Assembly: GCF_003944795.1 (NCBI RefSeq)
Contig: NZ_RWBG01000006.1
Span: 1-64,000 of the forward strand
DNA length: 64,000 bases
From: Mangrovimonas spongiae
GTDB lineage: Bacteria > Bacteroidota > Bacteroidia > Flavobacteriales > Flavobacteriaceae
Direction: 5' to 3'
Shown here: positions 34,838 through 43,428 of the stretch, piece after piece
Layout: each line of letters opens with the position of its first letter
Position numbering within the stretch: position 1 is the stretch's first letter
Notes under the pieces: generated by a model
Told to the model about the DNA's origin: nothing
Database searches by the model: none
Seen by the model: only the letters and a program-made list of their open reading frames with translations
Translations under genes and position numbers: made by a program

Positions 34838-37300
34838 TTGAAGGCCTATTTTAAAATTCAGCTTATTTGCCTTTTTTTACTACCTGTGTTAAGCATAGCA
34901 CAAACAGGTACCATTAAAGGTGTTATTCTAGATGAAAATAACATTCCTGTAAGTAATGTTAACATTAAAACATCGCAATTTGGAACAACCTCAAACAATA
35001 ACGGGTTTTATACTCTTAAAATTCCCGCAAATCAAGATGTTTTAATCACCTTTACGCATATTACATTTAAAACCATACAAGCTACATTTAATCTTAAAAA
35101 CGGAGAGTCTTTTGAGTTTAATCCTGTGATGAAAAGTAACGTGGAACAAATTTCAACCGTTGTTATTTCTAGCGAGAAAAGAAAAGACATTCAAGGTATT
35201 GTTACTCTAGAACCCAAAACCATTAGAAAAATTCCTGGCGCCAATGCTGGTGTAGAAAATCTATTAAAAACATTACCTGGCGTTAGTAGTAATAACGAAT
35301 TAAGCACACAATATTCTGTTCGCGGTGGAAATTATGATGAAAACCTAGTTTATGTTAACGGGTTTGAAGTTTACCGCCCGTTTTTAATTCGCTCAGGGCA
35401 ACAAGAAGGACTTAGTTTTGTAAATACAGACTTGGTGAGAAATGTTGACTTCTCTGCTGGTGGATTTCAAGCTAAATATGGTGATAAGCTTTCCTCTGTA
35501 TTAGATATCACCTATCGTCAACCATACGAATTTGGTGTTAGCCTTGATGCTAGTTTACTTGGCGGAAGTCTTGCTGTTGAAGGCACCAGTAAAGATTCCA
35601 AGTTTACCGGAATTGTAGGTGTACGTTATCGTGACAACAGCTTATTAGTCGATGCCAAACAAACCGAAACCAACTACGATCCTACTTTTTTTGACGTACA
35701 ATCGTATTTAACCTATAAGTTTAGCGACAAGTTTCAATTAGACTTTCTTGGAAATGCTTCTATTAACAGATACAATTATCAACCAAAAACCAGGCAAACC
35801 AATTTTGGTACATTAGATAATCCGTTAGCTTTATTAGTTTTTTACGAAGGTCAAGAAAAAGATAGATATCAAACCCTATTTGGTGCTTTAAAAGGAACTT
35901 ATACTGTTAACGACAATCTATCGTTACAGCTTATAGGTTCAACCTACCACACAACAGAAGAAGAGTATTTCGATATTTTAGCCCAATACCGTTTAGGAGA
36001 AGTCAACACCAATATTGGCGATGAAGATTTGGGTGAAGTTGAATATAGCGAAGGTATTGGTGGGCAACTTAATCACGGTAGAAACGATTTAGACGCTTTA
36101 ATTACCAATGTTCAACACAAAGGAAACTACGAAATAAATGATAATAATTTTGAATGGTCTTTAAAATACACCCACGAAGACATTCGTGATCGTTTAGTTG
36201 AATGGGAAGTAATTGATTCGGCAGGGTTTTCAATAAACCCACCAAGCAGCGATGCCTTTAACGAGCAACCTTATGCACCATATGAAGGCCCCTTAACGGC
36301 ATTTCAAAATGTGCGCACCAAAAACCAAACCCAAATAGATAGGATTCAGGCTTATTTACAATGGAGTCGCCGTTTAAATATAAACGACACCGAGGTTTGG
36401 CTTAATGCTGGCGGACGTGTTCATAATTGGACAGTGAGTGGCGACAATATTACATCAAAAACACAAACAGTTATTAGTCCAAGAGCGCAAATAGCCGTAA
36501 AACCTAACTGGAAAAGAGATATGCTATTTAGGCTTGGTGGTGGTTTATATTATCAACCGCCATTTTATCGTGAGCTTAGGGATTCTTCAGGCATGGTTAA
36601 CCCCGAAGTAAAAGCACAAAAATCGTTTCACCTGGTTATAGGAAACGATTACAGCTTTAAAATGTGGGATAGACCATTTAAATTAACAACCGAGGCTTAC
36701 TACAAAAAAATAACCGATGTTAACCCCTATACAGTAGAAAATGTACGTATTCGATATCGTGCTAAAAATAATGCCGAAGCCTATGCGTATGGTTTAGATT
36801 TAAGACTTAATGGTGAGTTTGTACCAGGAACAGAATCTTGGGTTAGTTTTGGCTATTTAAAAACCGAAGAAAACATAGACGACCAAGGCTATATTGCAAG
36901 ACCTACAGACCAACGCTTAAAGTTTGCTGCCTTATTTCAAGACTATGTACCAGTATTACCAAAAATGAAAATGTACCTTAATTTGGTTTATAACACGGGA
37001 TTACCTGGTGGCTCTCCTAGCTATGCTAATCCTTATGAGTATCAAAACCGTTTACCAGATTATAAACGCGCCGATTTGGGCTTACAATATGTGGTTGTAG
37101 ATTATAACGAACGTTTTGACAAAGGCTGGCGTAAACCTTTTAAATACTTATCGTTAGGATTTGAAATTTTCAATATTTTTGATGTACAAAACTCCATTAC
37201 CAATACTTGGGTAAGAGATGTGTATAGTCAACGCCAATATGCCATACCTAATTATTTAACCCCAAGAATTTTTAATGTAAGAACAACAATGAAGTTTTAA
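34838..37300 (+). CDS. TonB-dependent receptor with N-terminal carboxypeptidase-regulatory-like domain
   Basis: An 820-residue outer-membrane receptor. It begins at TTG 34838, which opens a good signal peptide (ending in LSIAQ); no nearby ATG does so. Residues 23-105 form a CarboxypepD-regulatory-like domain (TGTIKGVILDENNIPVSNVN), then comes a plug (NAGVENLLKTLPGVSSNNEL, YSVRGGNYDENLVYVNGFEV) and a large barrel ending FNVRTTMKF. The substrate cannot be told; no susD-like gene is beside it. Sits with the M23 peptidase in one likely operon. Confidence 0.92.
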   Translation: MKAYFKIQLICLFLLPVLSIAQTGTIKGVILDENNIPVSNVNIKTSQFGTTSNNNGFYTLKIPANQDVLITFTHITFKTIQATFNLKNGESFEFNPVMKSNVEQISTVVISSEKRKDIQGIVTLEPKTIRKIPGANAGVENLLKTLPGVSSNNELSTQYSVRGGNYDENLVYVNGFEVYRPFLIRSGQQEGLSFVNTDLVRNVDFSAGGFQAKYGDKLSSVLDITYRQPYEFGVSLDASLLGGSLAVEGTSKDSKFTGIVGVRYRDNSLLVDAKQTETNYDPTFFDVQSYLTYKFSDKFQLDFLGNASINRYNYQPKTRQTNFGTLDNPLALLVFYEGQEKDRYQTLFGALKGTYTVNDNLSLQLIGSTYHTTEEEYFDILAQYRLGEVNTNIGDEDLGEVEYSEGIGGQLNHGRNDLDALITNVQHKGNYEINDNNFEWSLKYTHEDIRDRLVEWEVIDSAGFSINPPSSDAFNEQPYAPYEGPLTAFQNVRTKNQTQIDRIQAYLQWSRRLNINDTEVWLNAGGRVHNWTVSGDNITSKTQTVISPRAQIAVKPNWKRDMLFRLGGGLYYQPPFYRELRDSSGMVNPEVKAQKSFHLVIGNDYSFKMWDRPFKLTTEAYYKKITDVNPYTVENVRIRYRAKNNAEAYAYGLDLRLNGEFVPGTESWVSFGYLKTEENIDDQGYIARPTDQRLKFAALFQDYVPVLPKMKMYLNLVYNTGLPGGSPSYANPYEYQNRLPDYKRADLGLQYVVVDYNERFDKGWRKPFKYLSLGFEIFNIFDVQNSITNTWVRDVYSQRQYAIPNYLTPRIFNVRTTMKF

Positions 37301-37315
37301 GAATTTAGCTTAATT

Positions 37316-38464
37316 TTAATTTTCAACAAATTCTTTTAAAACATTAACTACATAATCAATCTCATCCTTAGTATTAAACTTACTAAATGAAAAACGAATA
37401 GATGGTTTTTGTTTATCTTCCTCTGAAAGAATTTGATCTAAAACATGAGAGCCTTTACCACTACCACTTTGGCATGCACTTCCTTTAGAACATGCAATAC
37501 CTTTTAAATCTAGCTGAAATGGTAACGTTAACGCCTTTTCTGGAGACATTGGCAAACAGGCATTAATTAAAGTATACGTACTTTTAACTTTATTATGGCA
37601 ATTACCATTAAATTTAACTTCTGGTATGGCCGCCTCTAATTGCGATGTAAAATAATCTTTCAATTCTTGTACATAAGCACGTTCTTCCTCTAAGTTTTCA
37701 TAGGCTAACTTAAAAGCCGTTTCCAAACCTTTAATATTATGTACAGCTTCGGTTCCTGCACGATAACCACGTTCTTGCGAGCCCCCAAAAATCAAAGGCT
37801 TTAAGTTGCTATCTTTTCTTATATAAGCAAATCCAATCCCTTTTGGACCATGAAATTTATGGGCTGCTGCCGTCATAAAATCAATAGGAACTTGTTGTAC
37901 ATCCCATTCAAAATGACCGATAGATTGTACGGTATCACTATGAAAAAGCGCTTCATTGTCTTTACACATTTTAGCGACTTTTTCTATATCGAGAATATTT
38001 CCTATTTCGTTATTTACATGCATTAAACTTACTAATGTTTTTTCACTATTGTCTGCAAGTAAATGCTCTAAATCGTCGTAGTCTGGTGTTCCGCACGCTT
38101 GTAGTTTAACATATTTTACTGTAATACCGTACTCCTTTTCAAGCTCTTCTACGGTATGCAAAACAGCATGGTGCTCGATAGCCGATGTAATAATTGTTTT
38201 TACACCGCCATCACGAACAGCACAACGTAAAATCATGTTATCGGCTTCGGTTCCTCCTGAAGTAAAAATAATTTCTTGTGGTAAGGCATTTAATGTCTTC
38301 GCTATAGCTTTTCGTGCAGTTTCAATAATTGTTTTAGAAGAACGCCCAAACGCATGGGTTGAGGATGGATTTCCATAATTATTCAACAAAACGTCTTTAA
38401 TATCATTAATGACTTCTTCTCTAACTTGTGTGGTTGCTGCACTATCTAAATATACCGATTTCAT
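37316..38464 (-). CDS. Cysteine desulfurase (NifS/IscS type)
   Basis: A 382-residue PLP enzyme that takes sulfur from cysteine for iron-sulfur clusters or tRNA thiolation. The N-terminus YLDSAATTQVREEV, PLP lysine in TAAAHKFHGPKGIGF, and active cysteine in GSACQSGSGKGSHVL are visible. The enzyme is not beside isc or suf scaffold genes, so its partner is not evident. Its promoter diverges from that of the acidic lipoprotein gene. Confidence 0.94.
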   Translation of the reverse strand: MKSVYLDSAATTQVREEVINDIKDVLLNNYGNPSSTHAFGRSSKTIIETARKAIAKTLNALPQEIIFTSGGTEADNMILRCAVRDGGVKTIITSAIEHHAVLHTVEELEKEYGITVKYVKLQACGTPDYDDLEHLLADNSEKTLVSLMHVNNEIGNILDIEKVAKMCKDNEALFHSDTVQSIGHFEWDVQQVPIDFMTAAAHKFHGPKGIGFAYIRKDSNLKPLIFGGSQERGYRAGTEAVHNIKGLETAFKLAYENLEEERAYVQELKDYFTSQLEAAIPEVKFNGNCHNKVKSTYTLINACLPMSPEKALTLPFQLDLKGIACSKGSACQSGSGKGSHVLDQILSEEDKQKPSIRFSFSKFNTKDEIDYVVNVLKEFVEN

Positions 38465-38497
38465 TGCCCTATTTTATGCCTTTTTTTATTTAGGCCA

Positions 38498-38527
38498 CAA
38501 AAATAGGTCAAATAAAATTATTTACAA
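38498..38527 (-). promoter_or_regulatory. Predicted promoter of the cysteine desulfurase gene
   Basis: Minus-strand TTG (38525-38527), 19 bases, then TATTTTTG (38498-38505): an exact fit to TTG-N19-TAnnTTTG, 33 bases before the start codon. Confidence 0.75.
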
Positions 38528-38557
38528 GATGCAGCGTTCTATATTTAGCAAATCCTG

Positions 38558-38565
38558 TATTTTTG
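38558..38565 (+). promoter_or_regulatory. Predicted -7 box of the acidic lipoprotein gene
   Basis: TATTTTTG fits TAnnTTTG and lies 20 bases before ATG 38586. Earlier in-frame ATG codons lie upstream of this box, which supports the later start. Confidence 0.6.
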
Positions 38566-38585
38566 TTTCAAATAAAATTAATGCT

Positions 38586-39557
38586 ATGCAAAAATATTTA
38601 GCTCTATTCGCTATAATTACTTTCTTATTCTCTTGCGATGATGGTGATGTGATAACTGTTGAATTAGACTTTGACGATACTTTTGAATATTGTGGCAATC
38701 TTGTGTTTTATAAAACCAAAACAACTCCTAACGAGTCGCTTTCTTTAAAAGTAACGAATCCTATAGATGCTATTGAAGATATTTTAGAGTACAACAATAT
38801 TAGTGCAGACTCTCCTATAGTAGAACTGGTAAACCCTGAAATTACGGGTAATATTAATGGTTCAACCAATGCTTTTAATTATCGTACCTATAATTCTGCT
38901 ATTAGTGGTAATATTTTTTGTAACGACATTCCGCCATCCAACCTTGGTATTGAAAACGATTACTCTAGTACTAGTGGGGATTTTACTATTTACACCACTT
39001 TAATTGAAGATGACAATGATGGTGTTCCTGCAGAAATGGAAGATATAAATGGTAATGGCGATTTATATGATGATGATACCGATGGTGATGGCCTACCAAA
39101 CTTTTTAGATGCCGATGATGATGGTGACAACGTATTAACGCTAACAGAACTTAATGATAATGATTTGGTTGATGCCAACAACGATGGCGATTTTGATGAT
39201 GATACCGATGGTGATCCGTTAACAAATCCGGTAGATACCGATGGCGATGGTATTCCTAATTATTTAGATAACGACGATGATGACGATGGCGTTTTAACTA
39301 TTGATGAAGAAAATGAAATACAAGATAACAACCCTGCTAACGATTTTACCAATCCTAATGTAGCCGACTATTTAAACCCAGATGTTAGCACGACTGTTCC
39401 AGCAACAGCATACAGAACTCATAATATTGAACAACTGTTTGTTATTGAAATTCTTGTTGAAAACATTTCATTTTCAAACCTAAACCAAAGCGAATTTGAT
39501 TTTGGCACTATGGAAATAACCCCTTCAGCAGATAGAACATTTACACCTGAGTTTTAG
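38586..39557 (+). CDS. Acidic lipoprotein with calcium-binding-type Asp repeats
   Basis: A 323-residue lipoprotein (start ATG 38586, lipobox FLFSC). After a beta-rich part of about 130 residues there are repeats of the thrombospondin type 3/EF-loop kind: DDDNDGVPAEMEDINGNGDL (as seen: EDDNDGVPAEMEDINGNGD), DTDGDGLPNFLDADDDGDN and DTDGDGIPNYLDNDDDDDG. These loops usually bind calcium in extracellular proteins. The function is unknown. Its stop codon interlocks with that of the convergent Smr gene. Confidence 0.85.
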   Translation: MQKYLALFAIITFLFSCDDGDVITVELDFDDTFEYCGNLVFYKTKTTPNESLSLKVTNPIDAIEDILEYNNISADSPIVELVNPEITGNINGSTNAFNYRTYNSAISGNIFCNDIPPSNLGIENDYSSTSGDFTIYTTLIEDDNDGVPAEMEDINGNGDLYDDDTDGDGLPNFLDADDDGDNVLTLTELNDNDLVDANNDGDFDDDTDGDPLTNPVDTDGDGIPNYLDNDDDDDGVLTIDEENEIQDNNPANDFTNPNVADYLNPDVSTTVPATAYRTHNIEQLFVIEILVENISFSNLNQSEFDFGTMEITPSADRTFTPEF

Positions 39558-40099
39558 TCAGGTGTTGCATTTTGGTAAATATAAACTTCGGTAGCACCTA
39601 AACCGTATTTTTTGTAATCGGCGTCGTAATACTTTACGTTATAGCGCCCAAAAAGGTATTCTAATTCCATTTTTAGAACACCTTCGCCAACACCATGAAT
39701 AAACACAATTTTCTGAAAACGCTTTCTTATAGCAAACTCTAATTGTCGCCTAGCAGTATCTACTTGTAAGTTTAGCATTTCATGGTTTGTCATTCTACCA
39801 GACTTATCGGTTAACTGATGGATATGTAAATCCACTTCCATAGTTGGTAAATACTTATCCTTAGTCTTTTTCTTACGCGTAGTTTGCCTTTTCTTAGGTT
39901 GTGCTTTTTGTTTTATATCTTCTTGATCTGGTGTTATATAAGATTGCCCTAAAGTATTATCAATTAATACTAATTCATCAGCCGAAAACTCTAAATCAAA
40001 CCCATCGCAAGAAACAGTAACAACATTACCCTTTACAGCAATAACTTGTCCTGCTAAATCCTCATCTAATACCGATACCGATTGTCCTACCTTAAACAT
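39554..40099 (-). CDS. DUF2027/Smr-domain protein
   Basis: A 181-residue protein from ATG 40099 (FKVGQSVSVLDEDLAGQVIA); a longer frame to 40171 would overlap the upstream gene more deeply. The N-terminal 50 residues look like a small beta-barrel as in the MutS2-related DUF2027 proteins, followed by a basic linker (KKRQTTRKKKTKDKY) and a C-terminal Smr domain with VDLHIHQL, FIHGVGEGVLKMEL and YGLGATEVYI. Smr domains act as nucleases on DNA or RNA. Its start lies 8 bases inside the end of the preceding membrane-protein gene. Confidence 0.9.
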   Translation of the reverse strand: MFKVGQSVSVLDEDLAGQVIAVKGNVVTVSCDGFDLEFSADELVLIDNTLGQSYITPDQEDIKQKAQPKKRQTTRKKKTKDKYLPTMEVDLHIHQLTDKSGRMTNHEMLNLQVDTARRQLEFAIRKRFQKIVFIHGVGEGVLKMELEYLFGRYNVKYYDADYKKYGLGATEVYIYQNATPD

Positions 40100-40295
40100 C
40101 CTCTGAATTATTTTTTTCAGCTTCATTTTCGTGTTTACTAGGTATTGTTCTAGAAACCCTGTACAAACCAATCATTAAACAAAACATACCTAAAACAAGT
40201 ATTACGGTGTCCTGTTCCTCGCCTGCTTGCGCATAAATAGCTACAATTGCACCAATAATAATAAGTAAGTAATTTATCGTTTTTTGAATAATCAT
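40092..40295 (-). CDS. Small two-span membrane protein
   Basis: A 67-residue protein with two hydrophobic segments (INYLLIIIGAIVAIYAQ and TVILVLGMFCLMIGLYRV) and a charged C-terminus (SKHENEAEKNNSEDV). I do not recognise a family. It overlaps the Smr gene by 8 bases and is very probably translated with it. Confidence 0.75.
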   Translation of the reverse strand: MIIQKTINYLLIIIGAIVAIYAQAGEEQDTVILVLGMFCLMIGLYRVSRTIPSKHENEAEKNNSEDV

Positions 40296-40444
40296 ATGTC
40301 AAGCTTTATTAATACAAGTAACAAAAATACATATTACTGCGCCACTAATTAAATTAAAATCATACAATACGTTTGCAATTAATTTGTACTTTTAGGCAAA
40401 ATTATTGTAAATAGTTATCTCCTAAAACAACGTAAACAGACGTG

Positions 40445-40735
40445 ATGTCTTTTGATCTAGAACATTATATGCTTCCTTGCCTTAATAAGCAATTATTAGG
40501 TTTTGATTGTTTTGGTTGTGGTATACAACGTGCATTCTTTTTAATTTTAAAAGGCGAGTTTAGTGTTGCATTTAAAATGTATCCGGCTATTTACCCTTTA
40601 ATTGTTTTAACGCTTTTTTTGTGTTTAAATTTTTTCTTTAAATTTAAACGCGCTAACAAAATTATTAATATTCTTGCAGTAACTTCGGTAGCAACGATAC
40701 TTGTAAGTTTTACTATTAAATTAATTAACCAATAA
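40445..40735 (+). CDS. DUF2752-type small membrane protein (short form)
   Basis: A 96-residue protein from ATG 40445 (a GTG lies one codon upstream). The DUF2752 hallmark CFGCGIQRAFFLILKGEF is present, followed by two hydrophobic segments (YPLIVLTLFLCLNFFF, and IINILAVTSVATILVSF). The family is of unknown function. It is the first of four small membrane-protein genes on this strand and a paralogue of the fourth. Confidence 0.85.
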   Translation: MSFDLEHYMLPCLNKQLLGFDCFGCGIQRAFFLILKGEFSVAFKMYPAIYPLIVLTLFLCLNFFFKFKRANKIINILAVTSVATILVSFTIKLINQ

Positions 40736-40747
40736 TATCACTCACTT

Positions 40748-41083
40748 ATGGAACAACAAAAACTTAACCCAACAGTCGTTTATATTTTAGCCATCTTAGG
40801 CTTATTATGCTGCTGCTTTGGTGGCTTAGGCTTTATCTTAGCCGGAATTGCCTTTTTTATTGCTATGAATAAGCTAAAAGATGCTAAGCTTCATCCAGAA
40901 AATTACGATCAAAGTAGCGTTAAATCTATGGATACAGCTAGGATTGTTGCCTTAGTTATTTTAATCATCAACTTAGTTTATTTTGCAGCAACTATATACA
41001 GAATTGCTACTGTTGGATGGGATGAAATGATGGAGCAATCGCAACAAATGATGGAACAATGGCAACAACAGCAAGGCAACTAA
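40748..41083 (+). CDS. CCC-motif membrane protein
   Basis: A 111-residue protein with two membrane spans. The first contains the CCC motif (YILAILGLLCCCFGGLGFIL); the second is ARIVALVILIINLVYFAATI. The C-terminus is Gln/Met rich (MEQSQQMMEQWQQQQ). The CCC-motif proteins are a Bacteroidota family of unknown function, seen with CD225 and DUF2752 proteins. A terminator follows. Confidence 0.85.
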   Translation: MEQQKLNPTVVYILAILGLLCCCFGGLGFILAGIAFFIAMNKLKDAKLHPENYDQSSVKSMDTARIVALVILIINLVYFAATIYRIATVGWDEMMEQSQQMMEQWQQQQGN

Positions 41084-41103
41084 CCGTTTTGCTTTAACTA
41101 TTA

Positions 41104-41133
41104 AAAGTGACCATTTTAATGGTCGCTTTTTTA
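41104..41133 (+). terminator. Terminator inside the membrane-protein cluster
   Basis: AAAGTGACCAT (41104-41114) and ATGGTCGCTTT (41119-41129) pair with one wobble or mismatch around 4 bases, followed by six T residues. It separates the CCC protein gene from the CD225 gene. Confidence 0.8.
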
Positions 41134-41171
41134 TTACTTTTTATTCAAATTAAAAACTTACACCAAAAAAC

Positions 41172-41447
41172 ATGGAAAATAAACCAACTAGACCTAACAG
41201 TTATTTAGCCTTGGCTATTATTAGTACCATTTTATGTTGTTTACCAGCAGGAATTGTTAGTATTATTTATTCAACAAAGGTTAATAGCCTTTATGAGGAT
41301 GGTAACTACGCCGAAGCCGAAAGAGCGTCTAAAAATGCTAAAACATGGGGAATTGTTTCTGTGGCATTAGCACTTTTAATTTATATCGTTATTTTTGCTA
41401 TTTATGGAATTGCAATTTTTGCCGCAATAGCTAATGGCGACTTCTAG
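41172..41447 (+). CDS. CD225/dispanin family membrane protein
   Basis: A 91-residue protein with two spans joined by a charged loop: SYLALAIISTILCCLPAGIV, then STKVNSLYEDGNYAEAERAS, then WGIVSVALALLIYIVIFAIY. This is the CD225/dispanin layout, known from animal interferon-induced proteins that change membrane fluidity; the role in bacteria is unknown. The next gene starts 14 bases before its stop. Confidence 0.88.
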   Translation: MENKPTRPNSYLALAIISTILCCLPAGIVSIIYSTKVNSLYEDGNYAEAERASKNAKTWGIVSVALALLIYIVIFAIYGIAIFAAIANGDF

Positions 41448-41850
41448 ATTAAGACTTTTTTTATACATTATTATAGCGATTCTGCTTATCTCTGCAGTAT
41501 CGCTATATTTTTTTGTAAACCCCTCTTCTGAAGAAATACAATTATTTCCTAAGTGCCCTTTTTATAGTTTTACAGGACTATACTGCCCAGGTTGTGGGAG
41601 CCAAAGAGCCATTCATGATATTTTAAACGGGCATTTTATAGAAGGGTTACGCCATAACTACTTATTTATTCTTTTGGGGTTTGTTTTAGGTTATGAAGCC
41701 TTAACCTTTATACGGTTAACGCTTTTTAAAAAAGAAACTTATAATGTCATTCACACCTCTAAATTTACAATAATGGTTCTCGTTATTGTTCTTGTTTTTT
41801 GGCTTTTAAGAAACCTTCCTTTATATCCGTTTACCGAACTTGCTCCATAA
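41434..41850 (+). CDS. DUF2752-type membrane protein (long form)
   Basis: A 138-residue protein with three or four spans. The hallmark GLYCPGCGSQRAIHDILNG is present. It begins 14 bases within the CD225 gene, showing tight coupling, and is a longer paralogue of the protein at 40445-40735. The shared CPGCG or CFGCG cysteine pair could bind metal or be redox active; this is a guess. Confidence 0.88.
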   Translation: MATSRLRLFLYIIIAILLISAVSLYFFVNPSSEEIQLFPKCPFYSFTGLYCPGCGSQRAIHDILNGHFIEGLRHNYLFILLGFVLGYEALTFIRLTLFKKETYNVIHTSKFTIMVLVIVLVFWLLRNLPLYPFTELAP

Positions 41851-41882
41851 AAAAAGTGATTGATAAACATCAACCACTTTTA
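41849..41882. terminator. Bidirectional terminator after the membrane cluster
   Basis: AAAGTG (41853-41858) pairs with CACTTT (41875-41880), and inner TTGAT with ATCAA across one mismatch. It ends the plus-strand DUF2752 gene and the minus-strand rocD. Confidence 0.75.
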
Positions 41883-41913
41883 ATACTTTAATACTACCGT
41901 ATGTTAGTTTTAC

Positions 41914-43158
41914 TTATTTTTCAAACGCTTTAAGTGTTTTTGTAATAATAGCAACACAATCTAACAATTGCTCTTTGTTCATTACTAATGGTGGTGCAAA
42001 ACGAATAATATTACCGTGTGTTGGCTTTGCTAACAAGCCGTTATCACGTAATGCCATACAAATATTCCAGGCGGTGTCGCTTTCTTCATCATCATCAATA
42101 ACAATAGCATTTAACAAGCCTTTTCCTCTCACAAGTGTAACAATATTGCTTTCGGCTATATATTTATTCATTTCACTTCTAAAAAGCTGCCCTAAAGCTT
42201 CTGCATTTTCGGCTAAAGACTCTTCTTTAACAACTTCTAACGCAGCAATAGCAACCGCGGCAGCTACAGGGTTTCCTCCAAAAGTACTTCCGTGACTACC
42301 TGGTGTAATTACATTCATGATATCATCATTAGCTAGAACAGCACTTACTGGATAAGCGCCACCACTTAAAGCTTTACCTAAAATTAAAATGTTAGGCTTT
42401 ACATTCTCGTGGTCGCAAGCTAATAATTGTCCAGTTCTGGCAATACCTGTTTGTACTTCATCGGCAATAAACAAAACATTATACTTTTCGCAAAGGGCTT
42501 TGGCTTTTTGCAAATACCCTTCAGATGGCACATAAACACCAGCTTCACCTTGAATGGGTTCTACTAAAAATCCAGCAACATTAGGATTATTTTTTAAAGC
42601 TTGTTCTAAAGCGTCAAGGTTATCGTAATCTATTTTAATAAAACCTTTAGTGTAAGGTCCAAAGTTTTTTCTTGCTACAGGATCGTTAGAAAACGAAATA
42701 ATTGTAGTTGTTCTTCCGTGGAAATTGTTTTCACAAACAATAATTTCGGCATCATTTTCGTCAATTCCTTTAACTTGGTAAGCCCAACGTCTACATACTT
42801 TAAGTGCCGTTTCTACTGCTTCGGCTCCCGTATTCATTGGTAGTAACTTGTCAAAGCCAAAATATGCCGTTGCAAACTTTTCAAATCGCCCTAACATATC
42901 GTTATAAAACGCTCTTGACGTTAGTGTTAAAGTTTGCGCTTGCGATGTCATTGCCCCAACAATTTTTGGGTGACAATGCCCTTGATTAACAGCAGAATAT
43001 GCTGAAAGAAAATCGTAATATTGTTTACCTTCTACATCCCAAACATGAACGCCTTCACCTTTACTTAATACCACTGGAAGTGGATGATAGTTATGTGCGC
43101 CATACTTGTTTTCTAAATCCATCGCTTCTTGCGATGTTAATTGGTCTAAAACAGCCAT
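41914..43158 (-). CDS. rocD: Ornithine aminotransferase
   Basis: A 414-residue class III aminotransferase that moves the delta-amino group of ornithine to 2-oxoglutarate. Seen are [62 protein letters not shown] and the PLP lysine in [18 protein letters not shown]. The N-terminus [20 protein letters not shown] is typical of ornithine rather than acetylornithine transaminases. A structured leader may lie upstream. Confidence 0.95.
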   Translation of the reverse strand: MAVLDQLTSQEAMDLENKYGAHNYHPLPVVLSKGEGVHVWDVEGKQYYDFLSAYSAVNQGHCHPKIVGAMTSQAQTLTLTSRAFYNDMLGRFEKFATAYFGFDKLLPMNTGAEAVETALKVCRRWAYQVKGIDENDAEIIVCENNFHGRTTTIISFSNDPVARKNFGPYTKGFIKIDYDNLDALEQALKNNPNVAGFLVEPIQGEAGVYVPSEGYLQKAKALCEKYNVLFIADEVQTGIARTGQLLACDHENVKPNILILGKALSGGAYPVSAVLANDDIMNVITPGSHGSTFGGNPVAAAVAIAALEVVKEESLAENAEALGQLFRSEMNKYIAESNIVTLVRGKGLLNAIVIDDDEESDTAWNICMALRDNGLLAKPTHGNIIRFAPPLVMNKEQLLDCVAIITKTLKAFEK

Positions 43159-43198
43159 TTTAATAAATAGTTTAATGTGTGAATAAAATAACCATTCC

Positions 43199-43249
43199 TT
43201 CTCTACCTTTATCCTTCCGAAATCCTCGAAAATTCAGCGTGGGAGAGAA
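43199..43249 (-). other. Candidate structured leader of rocD
   Basis: Minus-strand TTCTCTCCC (43241-43249) and GGTAGAGAA (43199-43207) pair with one mismatch around a GC-richer loop of 33 bases containing CGAGGATTTCGGAAGGAT. It ends 41 bases before the rocD start codon. Not matched to any riboswitch I know; could be a regulatory RNA element or part of a plus-strand transcript. Confidence 0.35.
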
Positions 43250-43397
43250 ATCATCCCTAAGAGTTCGCAAATTACTAAATATTAACTGCTTCTTAAAATG
43301 TTAGTTTAAGATTTTTTGCTAGTATATATTTAAGTTTAAGAAAACAAACAACATTATCAATGTTATAATAAAACCCGTATTAATTCATAAGTTTTGC

Positions 43398-43405
43398 TAA
43401 TTTTG
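43398..43405 (+). promoter_or_regulatory. Predicted -7 box of the rlmD operon
   Basis: TAATTTTG fits TAnnTTTG and lies 23 bases before the rlmD start. Confidence 0.55.
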
Positions 43406-43428
43406 CAGACCATTGAATATAAAGAATA

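Noticed and set aside
38409-38585. N-terminal extension of the acidic lipoprotein
   Set aside because: It overlaps the cysteine desulfurase gene, spans both promoters and would bury the lipoprotein signal.
43199-43249. Stem-loop before rocD as a tRNA
   Set aside because: No acceptor stem, T-loop (TTCGA with proper stem) or anticodon arm of tRNA size can be built around it.
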